Assembly: GCA_904380375.1 (NCBI GenBank)
Contig: CAJFID010000023.1
Location: forward strand, 1 to 46,935
Source: Avimonas intestinalis
GTDB taxonomy: Bacteria > Bacillota > Clostridia > Oscillospirales > Acutalibacteraceae
Reading direction: 5' to 3'
DNA: 46,935 nucleotides
The notes under the pieces were generated by a model. The model did no database searches, was not told the DNA's origin, and saw only the letters and a program-made list of their open reading frames with translations. Position numbers and translations under genes: made by a program. Positions 7,742-18,570 of the stretch are shown in pieces (within the stretch, counting starts at the first letter, position 1; the number at the start of each line of letters is the position of its first letter).

Positions 7742-9046
7742 ATGAGCGAAAGCAGCTATACCCCCGCCATGTCCCTGACGCCGGAGGAGCAAGCGATCCT
7801 AAACGGCAGCCAGGGCGAGGTCATGGCCAAGGTGCTCAAGACCCTGGCCATGTACGGCGATACCTTCGGCGCGGACAAATTCATCCCGATTTCGGGGCCC
7901 GGGCACCTGGTGACCTCCTTCGGCATCTCGGTCATGAGCGCGACCTTTGAGCTGATGGACGAGCTGATCAACGCCGGCGTCAAGGCCCAGCAGCCCTTTA
8001 CGGCGGACCCCCGGCCGCTGGATTACGAAAACGTCCCCTGCAGCCTGCTGCAAAAGATCGCGTTCAACGTGATGTATTCCAAGCAGGCGCCGTACGAGGA
8101 GCAGCTCCGGAAGCTGGGGCTTAAGGACAGCAACGCCTTTACCTGCACCTGCTATATGGACGAGGTGGGCAACACCCCCAAGAAGGGGGATGTCCTGAGC
8201 TGGTCGGAATCCTCCGCCGTGGTGTACGCCAACTCGGTGCTGGGGGCGCGGTGCAACCGCAATTCCGCGTTTATCGACATCTTCGGCGCGATCCTGGGCA
8301 AGGTGCCGAATTTTGACCTGACCACCGACGAGGGCCGCCGGGCCAAGTGGGTGGTTGAGGTCAAGACCACCAAAAAGCCGGAAGCGCAGGTGCTCGGCTC
8401 GGCCATCGGCCTCAAGGTGATGGAGGACGTGCCCTATATCCGCGGGCTGACCCCGTTTATCGGGACGGAGCTGGACGCCGAGGCCAAGGCCTACTGCAAG
8501 GACATGGGCGCGGCCAGCGCGAGCAACGGCGCGGTCGGCCTGTACCACATTGAGGGCTTGACCCCCGAGGCGGTCGAGCTGGGCGATTCCCTGATCCGGG
8601 AGGACGCGCAGGTCTACGTCATTGACGACGCGGAGCTGGAACGGGTGCGGGCGAGCTACCCCGTCATCTGGAAAAACCCGGACGCCAAGCCCAGGCTCTG
8701 CTTTATCGGCTGCCCCCACCTGTCGATCGGGCAGCTCAAGGAGTGGACGGCCCGGCTGGAAAGCGCCCTCAAGGCCGCCGGCTCCTCCAAGGTGAAGATC
8801 AAGACGGTGCTGACCGCCGCCCCCGACGTGCTCGCGGCTTTCAAGCAGACGCCGGAGTATCCCCGGCTGCTGGCCACCGGCGCCCGCCTGTCCTATATCT
8901 GCCCGCTGATGTACATGAACAACCCCCTCTGCAAGGGGATGCCGGTGATCACCAACTCCAACAAGCTGCGGACGTATACCTCCGCCCGGTACTACACCGA
9001 CGATGAGATCGCCGCGCTGATTGCGGGGAAGGAGGCCGTACAATGA
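7742..9046 (+). CDS. Aconitase X catalytic domain protein (large subunit, DUF521)
   Basis: A 434-residue large subunit of aconitase X, an iron-sulfur (de)hydratase family related to aconitase. The family core is seen in the segment SWSESSAVVYANSVLGAR followed by an acidic stretch, in the IGCPHLS motif near residue 325, and in the cysteine-bearing end around YICPLMYMNNPLCKG. Characterised relatives are cis-3-hydroxy-L-proline dehydratase (bacteria) and phosphomevalonate dehydratase (archaea). This protein departs from both: for example, HLVTSFG stands where the familiar enzymes have a different glycine-rich motif. It starts with ATG after AAAAGGAGAAG and overlaps the small subunit by four bases. 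The family is confident; the substrate is not assignable. Confidence 0.88.
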   Translation: MSESSYTPAMSLTPEEQAILNGSQGEVMAKVLKTLAMYGDTFGADKFIPISGPGHLVTSFGISVMSATFELMDELINAGVKAQQPFTADPRPLDYENVPCSLLQKIAFNVMYSKQAPYEEQLRKLGLKDSNAFTCTCYMDEVGNTPKKGDVLSWSESSAVVYANSVLGARCNRNSAFIDIFGAILGKVPNFDLTTDEGRRAKWVVEVKTTKKPEAQVLGSAIGLKVMEDVPYIRGLTPFIGTELDAEAKAYCKDMGAASASNGAVGLYHIEGLTPEAVELGDSLIREDAQVYVIDDAELERVRASYPVIWKNPDAKPRLCFIGCPHLSIGQLKEWTARLESALKAAGSSKVKIKTVLTAAPDVLAAFKQTPEYPRLLATGARLSYICPLMYMNNPLCKGMPVITNSNKLRTYTSARYYTDDEIAALIAGKEAVQ

Positions 9047-9495
9047 AAAAGACCTTCCAGGGCCGCCCGGTCGTGCCGGGCGCCGTGACCGCGCCGGCCG
9101 TGGTCTCCCACGGCGGCTTCAACACCCTCGCGAGCTTCCAGAAGAGCCTGCTGGCAAAAAAGACCGAGGCGGTCTGCGGGGACCAGAACAATCCCGACCT
9201 GTACAACAAGCTGATTTCCGGCAGGGCGCTCTGCCTGCCGAAAACCATCGGCTCCACCACCGGCGGGCTGGTGCTCCACACCGCCGCCGCGATGGGGGCC
9301 GCCCCGGCCGCCATGCTCTTTTCCGAGCCGATCGACTCCCTGGCCGCCGCCGGGGCCATCCTGGCCGCCGTGTGGACGCCGAACAGCATCCCGGCGGTTG
9401 ATAACCTGGGCCAGGACTTCCTGGACTATGTCCAGGACGGCATGACGGTCGAGGTGGCTGCCGACGGCACCGTGACCGTCTCCGACGGGGAATAG
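9043..9495 (+). CDS. Aconitase X swivel domain protein (small subunit, DUF126)
   Basis: A 150-residue swivel-domain partner that completes the aconitase X active site. The hallmark is the glycine-rich loop GRALCLPKTIGSTTGGLVLH (about 67-86), where the serine after GxG corresponds to the catalytic base in the family. The N-terminal part (SHGGFNTLASFQ, then CGDQNNPDLYNK) replaces the SFWGG-type motif of the hydroxyproline and mevalonate enzymes, again pointing to a different clade. ATGA overlap with the large-subunit gene implies translational coupling and a 1:1 complex. Confidence 0.88.
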   Translation: MKKTFQGRPVVPGAVTAPAVVSHGGFNTLASFQKSLLAKKTEAVCGDQNNPDLYNKLISGRALCLPKTIGSTTGGLVLHTAAAMGAAPAAMLFSEPIDSLAAAGAILAAVWTPNSIPAVDNLGQDFLDYVQDGMTVEVAADGTVTVSDGE

Positions 9496-9534
9496 GCCCG
9501 GCCAAAGCGCCCTCCCTGCGGGGCGGGCTTCCAA

Positions 9535-9569
9535 AAAGGCGGGGGCTCTTTACAAGAGCCCCCGCCTTT
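9535..9569. terminator. Bidirectional terminator between aconitase X and the isomerase gene
   Basis: A perfect 16-bp stem (9535-9550 with 9554-9569, arm AAAGGCGGGGGCTCTT) with a 3-base loop. On the minus strand it ends in five T residues; on the plus strand in TTTG. It sits between two convergent genes and can serve both. Confidence 0.85.
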
Positions 9570-9618
9570 GCCGTATTCTGTTTCTGCCGGCGGCCGCCTG
9601 CTGCGGCCCGGCCCCGGC

Positions 9619-10446
9619 TCATCCCAGGCCCAGCCGTCCGGGGCCTTCGCCGTCGAGCAATCCCCGCAGCCGCGCCGCCGCGGCGTAGGCGCGGGCCAGG
9701 AAGGCGTCGGCGTCCATCCGGCCCTCATAGGCTTCCCCCGCCTGCACCTCAAGGGTCAGCGGCCCGGCGTATTCCGCCGCCCGGAGCCGTCCGGCAACGC
9801 CCTGCCAGTCGATCACCCCGTCAAAGGGCAGGAGGTGCCGGTCGGCCTTGCCGTCGTTGTCGTGGAGGTGCACCGCTTCCACCCGTCCCGCGTACCGGGC
9901 GGGCAGCCGGTTGCCGTCCGGCAGGTGTTCCACCGGTGGGAATTCCACCTGCGCGTGCCCGCTGTCATAGCAGAGGGCGGCGTCAGGCAGCGCGTCCAGC
10001 GTCCGGCGGAGGTAATCCGGATGCCGCAGGTTTTCCAGCGCCAGCACAACGCCCAGGCGTCGGGCAGCCTCCGCCGCCTGCCGCAGGCGTTCCACACCCC
10101 GCGGATGCCAGGGCGGCGGGGCCGGGCCGTCGCTTAAATGGGCCACCAGGACCCTCACCCCGGCTTCGGCGCAGCCCTGGGCGCAGCGGACCAGGCTGTC
10201 CGCATAGAGGTCGCCCTGCATCCCCGGCTCCCACAGGCTGTTGCAGCCGTCAAAGGGGGCATGGGCGTTTTCCACCCGCAGCCCCAGCGAGCGGGCCAGC
10301 TTAGGCTGCTGGGCAAGGGGGATATCCCCTTCAAATTCCCCCCACCACAGCATCACGCCGTCAAAGCCGGCGGCTTTGATCTTTTTCAGCGATTGCTGCA
10401 CCGGGAGATCGTATCCAAACCATGCAAAAATTCCCAGAGGACGCAT
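9619..10446 (-). CDS. Sugar phosphate isomerase/epimerase family TIM-barrel protein
   Basis: A 275-residue xylose isomerase-like (AP endonuclease family 2 fold) protein. Likely metal ligands are spaced as in the family: Glu138 (LALENL), Asp161 and His164 (YDSGHAQ), His193/His195 with Asp196 (VHLHDN) and Glu233 (LEVQAG). Family members isomerise or epimerise ketoses, inosose or related compounds. The early motif GIFAWFGYDLP and a long linker with DGPAPPPW give no specific substrate. It has AAGGAGGG before the ATG and its own strong promoter, and is transcribed alone toward the aconitase X genes. Confidence 0.85.
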   Translation of the reverse strand: MRPLGIFAWFGYDLPVQQSLKKIKAAGFDGVMLWWGEFEGDIPLAQQPKLARSLGLRVENAHAPFDGCNSLWEPGMQGDLYADSLVRCAQGCAEAGVRVLVAHLSDGPAPPPWHPRGVERLRQAAEAARRLGVVLALENLRHPDYLRRTLDALPDAALCYDSGHAQVEFPPVEHLPDGNRLPARYAGRVEAVHLHDNDGKADRHLLPFDGVIDWQGVAGRLRAAEYAGPLTLEVQAGEAYEGRMDADAFLARAYAAAARLRGLLDGEGPGRLGLG

Positions 10447-10487
10447 CCGGATCCCTCCTTGAAGAAGCGGGCGAAGCCGTTCGGCGG

Positions 10488-10516
10488 ATTATTCACGGGG
10501 CCGGGCGCGCTGTCAA
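10488..10516 (-). promoter_or_regulatory. Promoter of the isomerase gene
   Basis: On the minus strand a consensus TTGACA (10511-10516) and AATAAT (10488-10493) are 17 bases apart. The transcript would start about 35 bases before the ATG. Confidence 0.8.
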
Positions 10517-10803
10517 TGCAACAGGCAACGGTTTGCGCGCGGCCTTCCCCGTGGGGAGCGAATAAAAGCGAATAAAACGGGACGGGGACGCATAGGGTTT
10601 GCAGGGGCGGGAAAGCGGCGCTAAGAGCGGCGGCGCGCCTGCACAGCACCATGGGCGCGGCACCCTCTTGGAAAGCCCGTCCCGACGGCTTCCAAAGCCT
10701 GGCCGCCGGAGGCCCTCTCCCCCAGCCGTCCCCGGAGGATACGGCGGTGCCCTGATAAGCCCATACTAACATATTCTTAAGGAATTTACAATCCGGCGAA
10801 ACC

Positions 10804-10832
10804 TGGACAATCCGCCGACAGGGCGATATAAT
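10804..10832 (+). promoter_or_regulatory. Promoter of the zinc-ribbon/lipoprotein operon
   Basis: TGGACA (10804-10809) and a perfect TATAAT (10827-10832) are 17 bases apart, giving a leader of about 108 bases. Confidence 0.8.
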
Positions 10833-10946
10833 AAAACCATTCTCCCCTTTTTATCCCCCGGCGGAGCCCCCGCAAAAAGCAGCCAAAGCCGCGCTGGCTG
10901 CGAATCCGGGATCCGGGAACCCTCATCGGAAAGGATAGGATGCACC

Positions 10947-11195
10947 GTGCCGTTTTATGCACTGATATGCCGCCGCTGCGGCCAAGCGTTTGAACGAAAA
11001 GCCACCGTTTCCCAGCGGAGCGGGCGGGAGATCGCCTGCCCCTCCTGCGGGAGCACCGACCTGGATACGGATTACTCCTCCGGCAGGAGCGCGGCCATCG
11101 GGCGCGCGGCGCCCAAGGCGGCACACGCGGAGCCGGCCGGCTGCCCCCACGCGGGGGAGTGCGGCTGCGGATGCTGCAAAGGGGGAGGCCAATGA
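10947..11195 (+). CDS. FmdB-family zinc ribbon protein
   Basis: An 82-residue protein with an N-terminal FmdB-type zinc ribbon: two CxxC knuckles at Cys8/Cys11 and Cys31/Cys34. The C-terminus is itself Cys-rich (Cys66, 72, 74, 76, 77, ending in Gly-Gly-Gly-Gln) and could bind a second metal. The start codon is GTG, supported by GGAAAGGATAGGA just upstream. The stop overlaps the start of the peptide-binding lipoprotein by four bases. Family members act in regulation or metal handling, but the role here is unknown. Confidence 0.8.
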   Translation: MPFYALICRRCGQAFERKATVSQRSGREIACPSCGSTDLDTDYSSGRSAAIGRAAPKAAHAEPAGCPHAGECGCGCCKGGGQ

Positions 11196-12859
11196 CCGGT
11201 TCCCCCCTTTACTGCGCCGGGAGCCGTCTTTCCTCCCGGCACAGGCCCTGCCGGCCCGGGAGCGGCCTGCGGGCCGCGGCGCTCCTGCTGGCCGGGGTGC
11301 TTTTCCTGCTGCCGCTGGCAGGCTGCAAGAAGGATACGCCGGTCGGAAAGAATTTCCGCTTCCCTCTGTCGGCGGAGCCCCGGCAGATTGATCCGCAGGT
11401 GTCCACCGACGCCGCTTCGGTCACGATGGTGGCCGCTTTGTTTGAAGGGCTGGCCCGGTTGGATGAAAACGGCGAGGCGGTCCCCGGCGCGGCGGACTGG
11501 ACGGTTTCGGACGACGGGCTGACCTATACCTTTACCCTGCGGGATTCCCTGTGGAGCGACGGCACCGCCGTGACGGCGCAGGACTTCCTGTTCGGTATGC
11601 AGCGGGCGGTGCTGCCCAGCACCAAATCCTCCCTGGCCGAGCAGCTTTTTATTATTGAGGGGGCCAAAGAGGTCAACGAGGGGACGGCGGAGCCGTCGGC
11701 CCTCGGCGTGCGGGCGGTGGATGAGAAGACGCTGGTCGTTACCCTGACCGAACCGGATCCCGATTTCCCTGAAAAAACGGCGTCCACCCCCTATATGCCC
11801 TGCAAGGAGTCCTTTTTTGAAGGGACGGGCGGCCGGTATGGGCTGGAGGAGGAATACGTACTTTCGAACGGCCCCTTCCTGCTCAAGAAGTGGAACCATA
11901 ACGAAAACCTGCTGCTGAATAAAAACGAGGGGTATTACGACGCGGAAAACATCTATCCCGCCGCCGTGCGGTACATGATCGGCGAGGTGGAAGACCCGGT
12001 GGGGCAGATGGCCGACGGGCTGCTGGATGCGGCGCCCATCCCCGCCGAATCGCTGGAGGCCGCCCGGGAGGCGGGGCTCACCCTGGTCGCGATGGACGAT
12101 ACCATCCAGTACCTCTGGATGAACAACGGCAACGAGGCGCTGAAAAGCGCCGACATCCGCCGCGCGCTGCGGGACGCGGTTGAGTGGGAGCTTGTCTACG
12201 AGCAGCTGTCGGACGCCTCCCTGCCGGCCGAGGGCTTCGCCGCGCCGGCTTCGGTACTGACCGCTGGGGAGGCCTACCGCATAGGGGGGAACCGCCTGGC
12301 CCCCTCCACCGACGCGGAAGCGGCGGCCAAAGCGCTGTCCGCGGGGCTGGCGGACGCGGGCCTCACCAGGATGCCGAAGCTCACCCTGCTTTGCTCCGAG
12401 GACGAGTACAGCCTCAACCTCGCGCGGTATCTGGTGCAGTCCTGGCAGAAGAACCTGTCCCTGTATTTTGACATAGAGGCGGTTTCCTCCTCCGAGCTCG
12501 AAACCCGGGTCAAGGTGGGAAATTACCAGCTGGCCCTGTACGCCTGTACCGCGCCGGGATCCTCCGCGCTTGATGCGTTCGGCGCGTTTGCCACCGACGC
12601 GGTGGGGAATTACGCCCGCTTTTCGGACAGCGGGGTGGATTCCTTGGTCTCCGCCGCCCTGCTGGGCGCGGCCGGACGGGAGGAGATGGAGGCGCTTGAG
12701 GCCCTGCTCTGGGAACTCTGCCCCTCGGTGCCGCTGAGCTTTGAAAAGCGGTACGTTGGCATCCCCGCCAACGACAGCGGGATTATCGTGCGGCCCTACG
12801 GCGGCGGGGCGTTCGGCGCGCCCTACGACTTCCGCCAGGCTGGCAAGCTTGAGGATTAA
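11192..12859 (+). CDS. Peptide/oligopeptide ABC transporter substrate-binding lipoprotein (SBP family 5)
   Basis: A 555-residue OppA/DppA-like lipoprotein. A basic N-terminus and hydrophobic stretch (about 27-43) end in the lipobox LAGC, with Cys45 as the lipid-modified residue. The mature part has the family signature at the start (FRFPLSAEPRQIDPQ), the LTYTFTLRDSLWSDG motif and the AQDFLFGMQRA motif. It should capture peptides or related solutes outside the membrane. The start at 11192 is taken from the ATGA overlap with the zinc-ribbon gene and GGGGGAGG upstream; a longer frame from 11159 exists. No permease or ATPase gene is adjacent, so it must share a transporter encoded elsewhere or act as a receptor. 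Confidence 0.9.
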   Translation: MTGSPLYCAGSRLSSRHRPCRPGSGLRAAALLLAGVLFLLPLAGCKKDTPVGKNFRFPLSAEPRQIDPQVSTDAASVTMVAALFEGLARLDENGEAVPGAADWTVSDDGLTYTFTLRDSLWSDGTAVTAQDFLFGMQRAVLPSTKSSLAEQLFIIEGAKEVNEGTAEPSALGVRAVDEKTLVVTLTEPDPDFPEKTASTPYMPCKESFFEGTGGRYGLEEEYVLSNGPFLLKKWNHNENLLLNKNEGYYDAENIYPAAVRYMIGEVEDPVGQMADGLLDAAPIPAESLEAAREAGLTLVAMDDTIQYLWMNNGNEALKSADIRRALRDAVEWELVYEQLSDASLPAEGFAAPASVLTAGEAYRIGGNRLAPSTDAEAAAKALSAGLADAGLTRMPKLTLLCSEDEYSLNLARYLVQSWQKNLSLYFDIEAVSSSELETRVKVGNYQLALYACTAPGSSALDAFGAFATDAVGNYARFSDSGVDSLVSAALLGAAGREEMEALEALLWELCPSVPLSFEKRYVGIPANDSGIIVRPYGGGAFGAPYDFRQAGKLED

Positions 12860-13347
12860 AGCGGTCCGCTTGGCTCCGCCCCGCCGGCGGCCCCGCGTAT
12901 TTTCGCGTTTCCCTCCGTGGCATTTTTCCCCGGCTCCGGGATTCCTCCCTCTTGGAGCCCTCACAGGCCCGCTTTCTCTGGACGATGTCTCCTCCTGCCG
13001 GTGCGGATGAATCCGGCGGAGCCCCTGCCCGTCCCCGCTTTGGCGAGGGGCGGGCTTGCTTTTGCCCTGGGCCGGGGCGGCAAAAGGTCGGCCCGTCCTG
13101 CGGTGCGATCGGCTGCTGACGGAGCCCAGGGGCTCATCTTGCAGGGGAAACCCGTTGGGATCATCGTGGCAAACGTCGCCTGCCGTTCCGCAATCCGCGC
13201 GGCGTCATGAAAGGGTTGTTCAAAAACCTGCTGTACGCAAGGCTTCCCCGCGAAAAAAGGCCCTGCAAGGAAATCCTTGCAGGGCCTTTTCGCGATTCGC
13301 TTTGCCTCGGGTTTTGTTGATGGGCTTTGCCCAAAAACAGCGGCTGT
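12860..13347. other. Intergenic region between convergent genes
   Basis: GC-rich stretch of nearly 490 bases with no supported gene, RNA or repeat apart from the terminator at 13255-13290. No hairpin was found immediately after the lipoprotein gene. Confidence 0.5.
13255..13290 (-). terminator. Terminator of the PPDK gene
   Basis: A perfect 17-bp stem (13255-13271 with 13274-13290, arm begins AAAAGGCCCTGCAAGG). On the minus strand it runs into a six-T tract, about 58 bases after the PPDK stop. It may also stop plus-strand transcripts. Confidence 0.85.
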
Positions 13348-15981
<2,634 letters not shown>

Positions 15982-16082
15982 TTGCAATCTACCTCCTAAA
16001 AATATTGGCCATGGCTGTCTGCTTTGGCAGTCCTGTGATCTTTGACGGCGCGCTGTTGCGCGCTTTCGCACAAGCAACTTAT

Positions 16083-16111
16083 ATTATAGCAAAAACTGCC
16101 TGCGTTTTCCA
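16083..16111 (-). promoter_or_regulatory. Promoter of ppdK
   Basis: On the minus strand TGGAAA (16106-16111) and TATAAT (16083-16088) are separated by 17 bases, about 100 bases upstream of the ppdK start. The leader contains a GCGCGC-rich inverted repeat around 16045-16070. Confidence 0.75.
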
Positions 16112-16203
16112 CAAAAAGATGCAGGGGAGGAAAGAAATTTACCCTTTACACAGAAGAAGACTTCCCCTTCCAGGGTTTGTCTAGCATTTCTTTGCAAAAG
16201 CCC

Positions 16204-16232
16204 TTGAAAACAGCGGGGATCTTTGACATAAT
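16204..16232 (+). promoter_or_regulatory. Promoter of prs
   Basis: TTGAAA (16204-16209) and CATAAT (16227-16232) with a 17-base spacer, about 150 bases before the prs start. Confidence 0.75.
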
Positions 16233-16379
16233 AGACGATAAGGAGAACGAACACCCGCCGTAAAGGGCGCGGGGACAGGGGGGGATTCCGACGGACGCTT
16301 TGTATGCCTGCGCGCGGGGGATGCGCCGGAGGGCTCCGTCCGCCCGCGCCGTTTTGCCGGCGGCAAAGGGGGCGAACGG

Positions 16380-17342
16380 ATGAATTTCCACGGCAAGGAC
16401 ATCAAGATCTTTTCCGCCAATTCCCATCCGCTGCTGGCGCGCCAGATCGCGGAACGGCTGGGCCTGCACCTCGGCCGTTCGGAGGTCAAGACCTTCAGCG
16501 ACGGGGAGATCGCCGTGTCGATCAACGAATCGGTGCGCGGCTCCGACGTGTTTGTGGTGCAGTCCACCTGCGCCCCGGTCAACGACCATCTGATGGAGCT
16601 GCTCATCATGATGGACGCCTTCAAGCGGGCCTCCGCGGCCCGGATTACGGCGGTGATTCCCTATTTCGGCTACGCCCGGCAGGACCGCAAGGCCAAGGCG
16701 CGGGACCCCATCTCCGCCAAGCTGGTGGCCGACCTGCTGACCGCCGCCGGGGCGGACCGGGTGGTGACCATGGACCTCCACGCGCCCCAGATCCAAGGCT
16801 TTTTCAACATCCCGTTGGACCACCTGGTGGGCGCGCCCATCCTGGCGAACTATTTCCGGGAGTTCATCGCGGCCAACGAGGGGAGCGAGAGCTTCGTGGT
16901 GGTCTCCCCCGACCTGGGCTCGGTGACCCGGGCGCGCAACTTCGCCGCCCGGCTGGACTGCCCCATCGCGATCGTGGACAAGCGGCGCCCCCGCGCCAAC
17001 GTCTGCGAGGTGATGAACATCATCGGGGAGGTCGCGGGCAAGACCGTGCTGCTGCTTGACGACATGATCGACACCGCCGGCACCCTGTGCAGCGCGGCGG
17101 CCGCGGTGATGGACGCGGGGGCGCAGCGGGTGTTTGCGGCGGCGACCCACGCGGTGCTTTCCGGCCCGGCCATCGAGCGGCTGCAGGAAAGCCCGCTGGA
17201 GCGGGTGGTGCTGCTCGACACCATCGCGCTGCCGCCTGAAAAGCGGCTGGATAAGTTTACCGTCCTGCCGGTCGCCCCGGTGTTTTCCGAGGCGATTGAG
17301 CGGATTTACGAGGATAAGCCGGTTTCGATCATGTTTATCTAA
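16380..17342 (+). CDS. prs: Ribose-phosphate pyrophosphokinase
   Basis: A 320-residue class I PRPP synthetase making phosphoribosyl pyrophosphate from ribose 5-phosphate and ATP for nucleotide, histidine and tryptophan synthesis. Visible motifs are FSDGEIAVSINESVRG, the flexible ATP-contacting loop YARQDRKAKARDPISAKL, MDLHAPQIQGFF, and the PRPP-binding loop LLLDDMIDTAGT. Length and motif order are standard. AAGGGGG precedes the ATG. Gene order prs-pth-mfd is the conserved Firmicutes arrangement, although the genes that accompany them in Bacillus (glmU upstream, spoVT downstream) are not seen here. Confidence 0.97.
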   Translation: MNFHGKDIKIFSANSHPLLARQIAERLGLHLGRSEVKTFSDGEIAVSINESVRGSDVFVVQSTCAPVNDHLMELLIMMDAFKRASAARITAVIPYFGYARQDRKAKARDPISAKLVADLLTAAGADRVVTMDLHAPQIQGFFNIPLDHLVGAPILANYFREFIAANEGSESFVVVSPDLGSVTRARNFAARLDCPIAIVDKRRPRANVCEVMNIIGEVAGKTVLLLDDMIDTAGTLCSAAAAVMDAGAQRVFAAATHAVLSGPAIERLQESPLERVVLLDTIALPPEKRLDKFTVLPVAPVFSEAIERIYEDKPVSIMFI

Positions 17343-17487
17343 GCCGGCCGGAGGAAGCCTTGAGGCAGCGGGGATAGGGACAAAAACGGCGGGATGCTCG
17401 CATTCCGCCGCGCTGTTGCGTCTGGGGAGCGCCGCTTCCCGGGAGGATCCCCCGGCCCGTTATCAACCATAAAAAGGGGAAATGTTG

Positions 17488-18117
17488 ATGTTTTTTCGCA
17501 AATCCAAAGCCGCCGGCTCCGGTTCAAAGGGCAAAAAGCCCGCCAGCCCCATCGACTTTTTGATCGTCGGGCTGGGCAACCCTGGCAAGAAGTACGAGGG
17601 CACCCGGCACAACGCCGGCTTCGCGGCGCTGGAGGCGCTGGCGGAGAAGCTCGGCGTCAAGGTGCGCAAATCCAAGTACAAGGCCCTGACCGCCGAAGCC
17701 TCCATCGGGGACAAGCGGGTGCTGCTGATGATGCCCCAGACCTTTATGAACCTCAGCGGCCAGGCGGTGACTGAGGCGATGCAGTTTTACAAGCTCAAGC
17801 CGGAGCAGGTGCTGATCCTGCTGGACGACATCACCCTGCCGGTGGGGGTGCTGCGCATCCGGCGCAAGGGGAGCGACGGCGGCCAGCGGGGGATGCGGAG
17901 CATCATCACCCTGTCGGGCAGCGAGCAGTTCCCCCGCATCAAGATCGGCGTGGGGCAGAAGCCCCGCCCGGACTACGACCTCGCGGCCTGGGTGCTGTCA
18001 AAATTTACCGGCGAGGAAGCGGTCAAGATGCTGGACGCCTTCCAGAACGCGGCGGACGCGGCATGCAAGATTGTGCAGGGCGACCTTGAGGGCGCAATGA
18101 ACGCCTATTCCCGCTAA
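17488..18117 (+). CDS. pth: Peptidyl-tRNA hydrolase
   Basis: A 209-residue Pth that releases tRNA from stalled peptidyl-tRNA. The catalytic His is His41 in GTRHNAGF, the substrate-binding Asn is Asn88 in FMNLSG, and the DDITLP segment lies at 113-118. The loop that usually reads GGHGGHNGL is KGSDGGQRGM here, a change I have seen only in clostridial members. A basic extension of about 22 residues precedes the usual N-terminus. The ATG at 17488 is preferred to the one at 17482 because it has better spacing from AAGGGGA. Confidence 0.94.
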   Translation: MFFRKSKAAGSGSKGKKPASPIDFLIVGLGNPGKKYEGTRHNAGFAALEALAEKLGVKVRKSKYKALTAEASIGDKRVLLMMPQTFMNLSGQAVTEAMQFYKLKPEQVLILLDDITLPVGVLRIRRKGSDGGQRGMRSIITLSGSEQFPRIKIGVGQKPRPDYDLAAWVLSKFTGEEAVKMLDAFQNAADAACKIVQGDLEGAMNAYSR

Positions 18118-18570
18118 ACAGGACCCCGTCCTGTTGTGAGGGGCTGAGGGGCTTGCCCCTGCTTTGACGGGCCAACTCCAGCGGCCGCCGCCCCGCCGCA
18201 GGAGCCGCGCGCATTCGGCCCCTTTCGCGCGCTCGGCGTCGTATAGTAGCAGCAGGGGCGGGGACGCCATCGCCTGCCCGCCGCCTCATGGCTTTGCCCC
18301 ATCGGGGCGGATAGGGTATCCCTTCCAATAGGCCGCATGGCCCGGACTTGGCAGGCCCGCCGCGGCGGGATGGAAAAATTTTCCCAAAGCCGGCCGTCCG
18401 CCGCCTCGGAAGGGCTGCGGCGGCCCTTTGGGCGGGTGTGTGCGGCTTGCTTGATTCCGTCCGCCGGAGGGCCCGGGCCGAGCCTGCCCCGCAGAGGGGC
18501 GGGCCGTTTCTCCCTGCCAAATTCCGGGAGGGCTTGATTCGCTCGATTAGCGCTCGATTAGGAGGAAAGT
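18118..18570. other. Intergenic region between pth and mfd
   Basis: About 450 bases of GC-rich sequence without a supported gene. No clear promoter was found for mfd. Immediately before the mfd ribosome binding site is a perfect tandem 11-base duplication. Confidence 0.5.
18540..18561 (+). repeat. Tandem 11-base duplication before mfd
   Basis: CGCTCGATTAG occurs twice in direct succession (18540-18550, 18551-18561), and a degenerate third copy (GCTTGATT) lies just before. The second copy runs into the AGGAGG ribosome binding site. Confidence 0.8.

Larger units (their letters stand above)
10447..10946. other. Divergent intergenic region
   Basis: No credible gene. It contains the minus-strand promoter of the isomerase gene (10488-10516), a perfect tandem 10-base duplication GCGAATAAAA (10558-10567 and 10568-10577), and the plus-strand promoter of the zinc-ribbon gene (10804-10832). 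The middle is GC-rich without recognisable structure. Confidence 0.6.

Noticed and set aside
12860..13250. Possible small RNA or tRNA between the lipoprotein and ppdK
   Set aside because: No cloverleaf, T-loop motif or promoter was found.
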